A stretch of 8,916 nt of DNA from Methanosarcinales archaeon (GTDB taxonomy: Archaea; Halobacteriota; Methanosarcinia; Methanosarcinales; Methanocomedenaceae), in NCBI GenBank assembly GCA_023136155.1, contig JAGLRT010000122.1:1-8916 (forward strand), in the 5' to 3' direction. The stretch's first letter is position 1. Each line of letters opens with the position of its first letter. Positions 1 to 5,543 of the stretch are shown piece after piece. The notes under the pieces are model-generated. The model made no database searches and was not told where the DNA came from. It worked only from the letters and a program-made list of their open reading frames with translations. A program made the translations under genes and the position numbers.

Positions 1-108
1 TGATAGGAAGTAGCATTCCGACAAAACCCTTTTAGTACTGGTTAGAGAATCGTAATTTACGTTGTGTGATTTAAGTCAGTATTCACACATTAATAAGTTT
101 ATCGTTTT

Positions 109-113
109 GGAGG
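109..113 (+). promoter_or_regulatory. Shine-Dalgarno site of the UPF0058 gene
   Basis: GGAGG lies 10 bases before the ATG at 124. It decides the start: the nearer ATG at 114 runs into TAA after five codons, so 124 is the only workable start. The 108 bases upstream hold no recognisable gene. A weak TATA-like stretch (TTTAAG near 70-75) could be the promoter but is not convincing. Confidence 0.75.
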
Positions 114-123
114 ATGGGAATAA

Positions 124-408
124 ATGCATAAAGAAGAACTGATTCAACTACATACTCTGATGGCACAAATGAAGACGTTTTTTGAAGGTAGCAGTAATTC
201 TGCAAGTTTTGATATTTATGAGAATTTAGGAATAAGTCCTGTACACGTACATCGTAGTAAAGCAGAACATAAACATGCTATTTTTGTACTTGGCAGTGAA
301 ATTGCAAATGTAATTTCAGAGGACGAATATTCTGGTATGGGCAGAACATCAATGCGCATGCACGAACTTGCCGCAAAGTCAGTCAATGATGGTGGACACT
401 TAGGGTAA
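124..408 (+). CDS. UPF0058 family protein
   Basis: This is a complete small protein of 94 residues. It matches what I recall of the archaeal UPF0058 family: an N-terminal helix starting MHKEELIQLH, a central segment around residues 35-50 with the pattern GISPVHVHRSKAEHKHA, then a helical segment ending in the MRMHELAAKS-type stretch (about 77-86). The family is small, mostly helical and widespread in euryarchaea. Its biochemical role is not established, and I assign none. Several histidines (residues 42, 44, 50 and 52) cluster in the middle and could be structural or metal-contacting, but that is speculation. The gene has a strong Shine-Dalgarno site, stands alone, and is followed by T-rich DNA, which suggests a monocistronic transcript. 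The family call is fairly sure; the function is unknown. Confidence 0.83.
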   Translation: MHKEELIQLHTLMAQMKTFFEGSSNSASFDIYENLGISPVHVHRSKAEHKHAIFVLGSEIANVISEDEYSGMGRTSMRMHELAAKSVNDGGHLG

Positions 409-483
409 TTGATATATTTATTATAAGTTTTTATCGTAATTATTGTTGTTATTATTAAAGTGATTTGTATATCTTTATTATTC

Positions 484-497
484 TTTTTATTTTTTTT
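484..497 (+). terminator. T-tract, candidate archaeal terminator after the UPF0058 gene
   Basis: Two T-runs (five at 484-488 and eight at 490-497) follow an AT-rich stretch downstream of the UPF0058 stop codon, with an earlier run of five at 428-432. Archaeal RNA polymerase terminates on oligo-T without needing a hairpin, so this is a plausible end for the UPF0058 transcript. Just beyond lies a small inverted repeat, ATGCA-TAG-TGCAT (501-513), of unknown role. Confidence 0.45.
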
Positions 498-550
498 GAA
501 ATGCATAGTGCATACTTTACTTCATATCGCGTTTTTGTAAACCTTTGTTA

Positions 551-562
551 GAAACTTATATA
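551..562 (+). promoter_or_regulatory. BRE/TATA promoter of the AAA-MBL operon
   Basis: GAAACTTATATA combines a purine-rich BRE-like element (551-554) with a TATA box (555-562). With usual archaeal spacing of about 25 bases, transcription would begin near 584-587. That leaves a leader of roughly 30 bases before the ATG at 615. There is only a weak Shine-Dalgarno match (TGATGG, 607-611 region). Confidence 0.55.
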
Positions 563-614
563 CGTCAATATAACCAATAAATAGCTTTTAATTCAAAATT
601 GGAATTGATGGTTA

Positions 615-1889
615 ATGGACAATGAAAAACTAAAAACTACTGAATTAGTCTTAACAGCTGAGATTTATAACAACACAGGTGAACTTCAGGTAGATGACCT
701 GCCTTCCGACATAAGGAAGCATTATTGGGACAATAAAGAGGGTACAGTAAAGCGTCCTATTAACATTAAGGCCAAAGACGTGACAGAACTGTATAATATT
801 AAAAATCCGGTTGAAATAGCAAAATCCCTTCCATTTTTGGTATATGAAGAATTTGGTACACAAATAAAACTCACGGTATTTGACCTTGGAGTAAATTGGC
901 TTGCCAAACAAGAACACGGGTCAGAGCACATCAAGCACAATCCCGTACTTGCACACTTTTATGAAAATTCTGATTCACTTGATGTGAGTTATGAAGAGGC
1001 AAGTAAGAAAAATGAACCTAAAGAGGTCAGCCGTCAGTGGATTGATTCATTAATTTCAAAGATCAGTGGTGATAAGAATTCCGAGGATGTGCTCAAACTG
1101 GCACATATCATGGTTCCTGATGAAATTGAACAGACCCTTGACCGATTAGTGCTTAACCAGGACCAAAAGGACGAAGTTGAAAAGATGGTGAAAGCCATAC
1201 AGTTCAGGGAATACCTGACAAAGATAGGACTTATCGAAATCGGTAAACTGCTGTTTGTAGGCCCTCCCGGCACTGGAAAGACCTCAACTGCTAAAGCCAT
1301 GTCTGGTAAATTAAAGGTGCCTTTTGTAGAAGTCAAATTGTCCATGATAACAGACCAGTACCTGGGTGAGACAGCTAAAAACATTGATCGTGTATTCGAA
1401 CTGGCAAAAGGATTGAGTCCATGTATACTTTTCATAGACGAGTTCGATTTCATAGCCAAAACCCGGTCATCCGATGAACATGCGGCCCTGAAACGAGCAG
1501 TGAACACGCTGCTTAAGGCCATAGATAATATTAGTCTGGTAAAACACGGTGTGCTGCTCATTGGCGCCACCAACCACCCACAGTTATTGGACAGTGCTGC
1601 TTGGAGACGTTTTGACGATATAGTGGATTTCCCACTGCCTGATGAGGAGATGCGGCAGAAGATACTGGAATTTGTACTGTCTGAGGTAGACGGCACTTTT
1701 GATGTTGCAGAAATAGCCTCAATGACCGATGGATATTCAGGTTCAGATTTGCGCATGGTGGTACGTGAAGCGGTGTTGAACGCTCTTATGGTTGACAGGT
1801 TTGCACTAGTCCAGGAAGACCTTGTCCGGGCAGTAGGCGAGTTCAATAAACGGAATGCATTTAACTATATGCCTGAATATGAAACATGA
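615..1889 (+). CDS. AAA+ family ATPase with an unassigned N-terminal domain
   Basis: The protein has 424 residues. One classical AAA module fills roughly residues 170-415: Walker A GPPGTGKT at 216-223, a pore-loop-like YLGE at 249-252, Walker B ILFIDEFD at 271-278, sensor-1 Asn320, two arginines at 331-332 in the arginine-finger position, and the sensor-2 motif GYSGSDLR at 373-380. These residues suggest an active hexameric ATPase that remodels or threads protein substrates. The first 165 or so residues are not a VAT/p97-type N domain or anything else I recognise; they probably choose the substrate. There is no signal peptide or membrane segment, so it should be cytosolic. The ATG at 615 is chosen because the nearby ATG at 608 hits TGA after five codons. 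Its stop overlaps the start of the metallohydrolase gene by ATGA, which implies co-translation. The ATPase call is very sure; the biological role is unknown. Confidence 0.93.
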   Translation: MDNEKLKTTELVLTAEIYNNTGELQVDDLPSDIRKHYWDNKEGTVKRPINIKAKDVTELYNIKNPVEIAKSLPFLVYEEFGTQIKLTVFDLGVNWLAKQEHGSEHIKHNPVLAHFYENSDSLDVSYEEASKKNEPKEVSRQWIDSLISKISGDKNSEDVLKLAHIMVPDEIEQTLDRLVLNQDQKDEVEKMVKAIQFREYLTKIGLIEIGKLLFVGPPGTGKTSTAKAMSGKLKVPFVEVKLSMITDQYLGETAKNIDRVFELAKGLSPCILFIDEFDFIAKTRSSDEHAALKRAVNTLLKAIDNISLVKHGVLLIGATNHPQLLDSAAWRRFDDIVDFPLPDEEMRQKILEFVLSEVDGTFDVAEIASMTDGYSGSDLRMVVREAVLNALMVDRFALVQEDLVRAVGEFNKRNAFNYMPEYET

Positions 1890-2626
1890 AAGTCATACTG
1901 CTGGGTACCGGTGACGCAATCGGTACTCCAAAAATAGGCTGTCACTGCCCAGCATGTCAGGATGCCCTAAACGGGGGTCCCAGCCAAAGACTCAGGTTTT
2001 CTGTACTGGTGGAAGGGCCAGGAGGGAAGGTGCTGGTGGATACCAGTCCTGATTTAAGGTGGCAGATGATATCCAGGGGACTGGACCATGTTGACGGGGT
2101 TATCTGGACCCACGGGCATTATGACCACTATGCGGGTTTTGGTGATTTTCACCGGGTACAAAATCATGTACCTGTATACGGGTTAAAAGATACACTGGAT
2201 TATATCCTGCTGTATCTGGGATTCCTGAAACCAAGGCGACATGATGTGGATTGGTTCAAACCATTTGAACTTGCAGGGCTTACCTTTACCCTGTTCCCTG
2301 TAAACCACCCGCCTATAAAGGAATCTGCTGGCGTAATGGTTACCGAAGGCGATAAAAAAGTGGTCATAACCGGCGATACCAATGCGAAAATATCGCAGCA
2401 GAGCCTGGATATCATGCAGGATGCCGACCTGCTTATCATTGATGCCATCGTGCCGCCGGGCATTGACCTGTTCAAGCACATGAATGCTGCAGAAGCCTTT
2501 GAACTAAGCAGGCAGCTGGGCGCGCGTGAAGTAGTATTCACCCATGTCAGCCACATGTATCCACCACATACAGAAGCTGTCAGGGAATGGCCTCTGGGTA
2601 AGGATGGCATGGAGTTTATAATCTGA
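1886..2626 (+). CDS. PhnP-like metallo-beta-lactamase-fold hydrolase
   Basis: This is a complete 246-residue protein of the metallo-beta-lactamase superfamily. It opens with a strand and glycine loop (LLGTGDAIGTP), then three cysteines at 19, 21 and 24 in the arrangement that holds the extra structural zinc in PhnP-type phosphodiesterases. The catalytic HxHxDH motif is THGHYDH (His76, His78, Asp80, His81). Further likely ligands are His141, Asp164 in GDTN, His198, His220 and His223. Such enzymes typically bind two metal ions and cleave phosphodiesters; E. coli PhnP opens a cyclic ribose phosphate in phosphonate breakdown. No phosphonate genes are present here, so the substrate may differ. The start overlaps the AAA ATPase stop by four bases with no separate Shine-Dalgarno site, indicating translational coupling. 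The fold is sure; the substrate is unknown. Confidence 0.88.
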   Translation: MKVILLGTGDAIGTPKIGCHCPACQDALNGGPSQRLRFSVLVEGPGGKVLVDTSPDLRWQMISRGLDHVDGVIWTHGHYDHYAGFGDFHRVQNHVPVYGLKDTLDYILLYLGFLKPRRHDVDWFKPFELAGLTFTLFPVNHPPIKESAGVMVTEGDKKVVITGDTNAKISQQSLDIMQDADLLIIDAIVPPGIDLFKHMNAAEAFELSRQLGAREVVFTHVSHMYPPHTEAVREWPLGKDGMEFII

Positions 2627-2640
2627 TTATTTCACTTTTT
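2618..2640. terminator. Candidate bidirectional terminator between convergent genes
   Basis: A short inverted repeat, ATAAT-CTG-ATTAT (2618-2630), spans the stop codon of the MBL gene and is followed on the plus strand by TTTCACTTTTT. Only five bases separate the stop codons of the two convergent genes, so transcripts must end inside each other's coding region or overlap as antisense RNA. The stem is weak and AT-only, so this is tentative. Confidence 0.3.
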
Positions 2641-3432
2641 CACATCAGATTCCATGGATTCCCGCATTTGCCGCAATTTGCGAATCTGGGAATTGAAATA
2701 AATCGCAGTGGTAAGACCTGCAGCACCCAGGATTATAACCACTATGCCCATAATGGTGGGAAGTGATGACTTATAATACTTGACATTAATGAAATTATGG
2801 ATTGGGGATGTAGCATCCCATCGTAGTCGTACCCTGCCGTCAATGTCAATTGACCTGCTATCCGGTTTTGGCCTCAGAGGGCCCAGAATGAAATTGCCAG
2901 CATCATATCCTTCAGGTAATACTACAATAACAGTCTCATTCCTGGATAGTAAGTGGTACAACTGACCTTGTTCTAATGCATAGGAATAAGCTACGAACCC
3001 GGTTACAGGCTGGGCAAAGTCAAAGTGTATGGTATTTTTTCCCTGCGAGCTTGTATACGTGGAATTGAAAGATACGTTAGAGAAAGCACCTGGATTGGAA
3101 TGATCCGCATAGGGAGAAGTACTGCCAAGCACCACGATATCACCGATCTCAGGCTCCTTTTTTGTAGTAGACCCAACAGGGATGAAAATGTCAAGGCTGG
3201 GTGTGTTGGTAATTATGGTTACGGCTTTAATGGTTTTGTTGGCAGACAGGAAAAATGTGGTCAGATTTGTCACATCATCAGGGGTTGAATCCAATTCATA
3301 ACCGCTGGATTGACCTAGGTCCAGATTAATAGGCTCCGGGGCTTTGTTACCCAGACAGCCGCTGCCGGAAAGTGCTAAAATTAACAGGACTGTAATAAGT
3401 AGTAACTTTAAGTGCTTAATGTTGTGTAGCAA
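2632..3432 (-). CDS. Surface lipoprotein with C-terminal membrane anchor, possibly DUF5803-like
   Basis: The protein has 266 residues. Residues 7-20 form a strongly hydrophobic signal segment ending in a lipobox-like LSGSGC, so Cys26 is the likely lipidated residue. A beta-rich outside domain follows (about 27-222) with five N-glycosylation sequons at Asn56, 65, 119, 123 and 165. A second hydrophobic helix (about 226-247) precedes a short basic/acidic tail that should lie in the cytoplasm. The layout resembles archaeal proteins labelled DUF5803; that family name is from memory and moderately sure. The start is TTG at 3432: AGGTG sits five bases upstream, and no ATG occurs until the second membrane segment. 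Only 14 bases separate it from the upstream diadenylate cyclase gene, so the two are very probably one transcript. The function is unknown; a surface or envelope-sensing part linked to cyclic di-AMP is inference. Confidence 0.82.
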   Translation of the reverse strand: MLHNIKHLKLLLITVLLILALSGSGCLGNKAPEPINLDLGQSSGYELDSTPDDVTNLTTFFLSANKTIKAVTIITNTPSLDIFIPVGSTTKKEPEIGDIVVLGSTSPYADHSNPGAFSNVSFNSTYTSSQGKNTIHFDFAQPVTGFVAYSYALEQGQLYHLLSRNETVIVVLPEGYDAGNFILGPLRPKPDSRSIDIDGRVRLRWDATSPIHNFINVKYYKSSLPTIMGIVVIILGAAGLTTAIYFNSQIRKLRQMRESMESDVKK

Positions 3433-3437
3433 AATAA

Positions 3438-3442
3438 CACCT
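3438..3442 (-). promoter_or_regulatory. Shine-Dalgarno site that fixes the TTG start of the lipoprotein gene
   Basis: On the minus strand AGGTG is followed by TTATT and then TTG at 3432. It lies between the stop codon of the diadenylate cyclase gene (3447-3449) and the TTG. Its spacing and the hydrophobic signal sequence directly downstream support this rare start codon. Confidence 0.65.
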
Positions 3443-3446
3443 GGTT

Positions 3447-4337
3447 TTAACTGTAACGGGATAATTTTGAGATCCTTGGGTCAAGCTCGAATATCTGGAT
3501 ACCGTCCCGATACACCCTTACCACGCCGCCGCTCTCTGAAACCGTTATTGCAACAGCCTCAGTATCCCTTGTAATGGCAGCGGCAGAAGCATGCCTTCCT
3601 CCAAGCCCTTTCATGGTTAACACTTCCCTGGCATTCACATCAAGGTAACGCCCGCCTGATTGAATATATCCATCACCATCCAGTATGAATACACCGTCCA
3701 GCTGGGCGAATTCCTTAACCGTTTCCCATGTGTTAATATCGCAGATGTAAGACGCTTCAGGGGGATGACCAAAGTACGGATTCAGTACCAATTGATGTGA
3801 GCGTTTCATAACTTCCTCAGAGTCCCCAATAATGAATGCTGTACCAACAGGCTTACCTTCCCTGCCGTATGCACCCAGAACCATGGCAATGGACAATACC
3901 GAACGCAGGGCATCAAGCTTTACCCGTTCAGTACATGATTTTAGTTCTTTTACCATGTTGTTCTCTTTCAGGTCATGAACCAATATGCTGGAAGTGCCGC
4001 CATAGGAAATCACTCCTACTACCTTTTCACCCGATAACAGGTCACTTATAAATGCAATCGTTGAAGCGTTATTGATGTATTCGGTTCCTGTGGATACCAT
4101 ATGGTATAGGGTTTTGGAAAGGGTCTGGAGTTTTTCAGCTGGGTTATTTTTGTCTTCAACCTTCTCAGCTTCAAAAGCTGGACATACTGCCATCATGGCA
4201 TGGGGAGAGGCGATCAGGACAGGGATATCTACTTCAAGATCAGGGGATATATCGTCAGACATTATGATTATGGCCGAGGCTGATATCTTACTTGCAATCT
4301 CTGCAGCTGTCCTGATTATCACCTCTTTATCGCTCAT
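3447..4337 (-). CDS. dacZ: Archaeal diadenylate cyclase (cyclic di-AMP synthase)
   Basis: The protein has 296 residues. The C-terminal part (about 175-296) is a DisA_N/DAC domain, which joins two ATP molecules into cyclic di-AMP. The substrate motifs appear as LDGVF (Asp214, Gly215), where bacterial enzymes have DGA, and GLGGRHASA (Arg248, His249), where they have RHR. After these comes the conserved tail pattern VSESGGVVRVYRDG (266-279). The N-terminal half (1-170) is a Rossmann-like alpha/beta domain, similar to the pyruvate-kinase C-terminal-like domain I recall in archaeal DacZ proteins. There is no membrane segment, so it should be cytosolic. AAGGA lies seven bases before the ATG at 4337, supporting that start. 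It is followed 14 bases later by the lipoprotein gene and preceded by the aminopeptidase gene, with a promoter-like box between. Cyclic di-AMP is linked in other archaea to osmotic balance; that role here is inferred. Confidence 0.87.
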   Translation of the reverse strand: MSDKEVIIRTAAEIASKISASAIIIMSDDISPDLEVDIPVLIASPHAMMAVCPAFEAEKVEDKNNPAEKLQTLSKTLYHMVSTGTEYINNASTIAFISDLLSGEKVVGVISYGGTSSILVHDLKENNMVKELKSCTERVKLDALRSVLSIAMVLGAYGREGKPVGTAFIIGDSEEVMKRSHQLVLNPYFGHPPEASYICDINTWETVKEFAQLDGVFILDGDGYIQSGGRYLDVNAREVLTMKGLGGRHASAAAITRDTEAVAITVSESGGVVRVYRDGIQIFELDPRISKLSRYS

Positions 4338-4395
4338 TCAAGTGTCCTTATGATTAATTCAATTTTTTTCTATCTTTTAAGTACATCTACATTAA

Positions 4396-4403
4396 TTATA
4401 AAA
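4396..4403 (-). promoter_or_regulatory. TATA-like box for the dacZ-lipoprotein operon
   Basis: On the minus strand TTTTATAA lies about 60 bases before the dacZ ATG. Initiation about 25 bases further on would give a leader near 34 bases containing the AAGGA ribosome site. The 104-base gap after the aminopeptidase stop also fits an independent promoter, though read-through from the aminopeptidase gene cannot be excluded. Confidence 0.4.
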
Positions 4404-4441
4404 CTTGGTTTTGGGTAACCTCGCAGATTTTATACAGGTTT

Positions 4442-5377
4442 CTAAAATGAGAGTACCAGTTCTTCACCGTCCACGAATAACCTTGGTCTGGTAATGATGC
4501 CGTCCAGATGTATGCCTGCTACTACATCCCCGCCAAACGTACTGTTATCGCCCAGAGCTATATGCACGGTACCAGCCACCTTCTCGTCCTCAAGCACATT
4601 GCCGATAAGCCGGGCTGCGGGGTTGATACCGATACCCAGTTCTGCGAGGTTACGGGCAAGTGGTCCTACACTATCCAGCATGTTAATGAGTTGCTTTGCC
4701 CCCTCGCCGGTAATTTCGGTAGCTTGCCCGTTCTCGACCTTAATTGTCAGTGGCGAGTCCAGTATACCAATACCGCTCATTGAGCCGTCCACTACAAAAA
4801 CACCATTACCCCCCTTTGGTGCCACGAATACTTCACCGGCAGGCAGGTTGCTGGATGAACCCGCTTCATGACAGATACCGTGGTCTGCTTTCCAGTCGCA
4901 GGCCGTGACGTCAAAAACAATATCAGTACCAAGTTCCGTAACCAGCCTGATATTTTTTGCTTTTTCCAGCCTGGATTTCAGGTCAAAGGCTGTATGCCTT
5001 ACGGCCAGGTAATCTGCATTAATGCCACCGGATTTCATCATCTCCAGGGTAATGCCGGGCATGGTGGCGGAGCGAACACCGACCTGTTTGGCATTGAGCT
5101 TGGCCTGGGTATGGGTCAGGGATTTACTGGTGGGCGCAAGTACCACATCGGCGGATCTCATTGCATCAGCCACAGCTTTTGGCGGCTCCTGGCCGTGGAT
5201 TTCCCTGGGTTCCATGGTCATAAGAATGGGGTCACATTCAAGTTCAACTGCCTTTTCATACAGCGCCCGACCAATTGACTGATGCGTGGCAGTATCGGTG
5301 ATTATCAGTACTACTTCTCCGGGCTTCACTGCCATACACATTTCTAGCATGATGTTGGTGCTGTTTTTCAGTGACAT
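4442..5377 (-). CDS. M29-like (aminopeptidase T-type) metallopeptidase
   Basis: The protein has 311 residues. The C-terminal half carries the metal-binding pattern of family M29 and its relatives: Glu182 in LPAGEVF, Glu247 in AELGIGINP, His272 in GTVHIALGD, and His290/Asp292 in GIHLDGI. The order and the final H-x-D match the ligands known for thermophilic aminopeptidase T. The protein is about 100 residues shorter than those bacterial enzymes, which is common for archaeal members. The family also contains NicX-type ring-cleaving dioxygenases, so peptidase activity is likely but not certain. There is no signal sequence, so it is cytosolic. AAGGA lies six bases before the ATG at 5377, confirming the start. 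The gene ends in TAG, unlike the other complete genes here, with an in-frame TAA three codons later. It heads the minus-strand group and is divergent from the MutS-like gene. Confidence 0.85.
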   Translation of the reverse strand: MSLKNSTNIMLEMCMAVKPGEVVLIITDTATHQSIGRALYEKAVELECDPILMTMEPREIHGQEPPKAVADAMRSADVVLAPTSKSLTHTQAKLNAKQVGVRSATMPGITLEMMKSGGINADYLAVRHTAFDLKSRLEKAKNIRLVTELGTDIVFDVTACDWKADHGICHEAGSSSNLPAGEVFVAPKGGNGVFVVDGSMSGIGILDSPLTIKVENGQATEITGEGAKQLINMLDSVGPLARNLAELGIGINPAARLIGNVLEDEKVAGTVHIALGDNSTFGGDVVAGIHLDGIITRPRLFVDGEELVLSF

Positions 5378-5416
5378 AATTGATCCTTACCAGTAAGACT
5401 TATTGGAAAAACCTGA

Positions 5417-5424
5417 TTTTATAA
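5417..5424 (-). promoter_or_regulatory. TATA box of the aminopeptidase gene
   Basis: On the minus strand TTATAAAA sits about 40 bases before the ATG, with purine-rich sequence (GTGAAATA) just upstream as a possible BRE. Initiation near 5395 would give a leader of about 18 bases that includes the AAGGA site. It lies in the 166-bp divergent promoter region. Confidence 0.5.
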
Positions 5425-5510
5425 TATTTCACCTTTACTGTTTAAACCCGACTTGGTACAGCATAGTTAGAAATGCTCAAGTCATCCAACCCCCCCGATA
5501 AAAGATAAAA

Positions 5511-5518
5511 CATATATC
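5511..5518 (+). promoter_or_regulatory. TATA box of the MutS-like gene, likely leaderless
   Basis: CATATATC is preceded by an A-rich BRE-like stretch (GATAAAA) and lies about 30 bases before the ATG at 5544. Normal archaeal spacing puts the transcript start at about 5538-5542, so almost no leader remains. No Shine-Dalgarno sequence is present, which agrees. The same eight bases recur exactly at 5532-5539, 21 bases further on. Confidence 0.5.
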
Positions 5519-5543
5519 AGTTAACCTCTCTCATATATCTTAA

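Noticed and set aside
1..123. Possible end of an upstream gene at the left edge
   Set aside because: No frame gives a recognisable protein end and stops are frequent; it reads as intergenic sequence.
1034..1846. Minus-strand open frame of 270 codons inside the AAA ATPase gene
   Set aside because: Its translation is rich in serine with no recognisable motif, while the plus strand encodes all AAA motifs. It is a shadow frame.
1886..2626. Assignment of the metallohydrolase as true PhnP in a phosphonate (C-P lyase) pathway
   Set aside because: No other phn genes are in the window and the partner is an AAA ATPase, so only the fold and PhnP-like features are claimed.
5490..5496. Run of seven cytosines in the divergent promoter region
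   Set aside because: It could be a phase-variable tract, but one short homopolymer with no other copies for comparison is not evidence of that.
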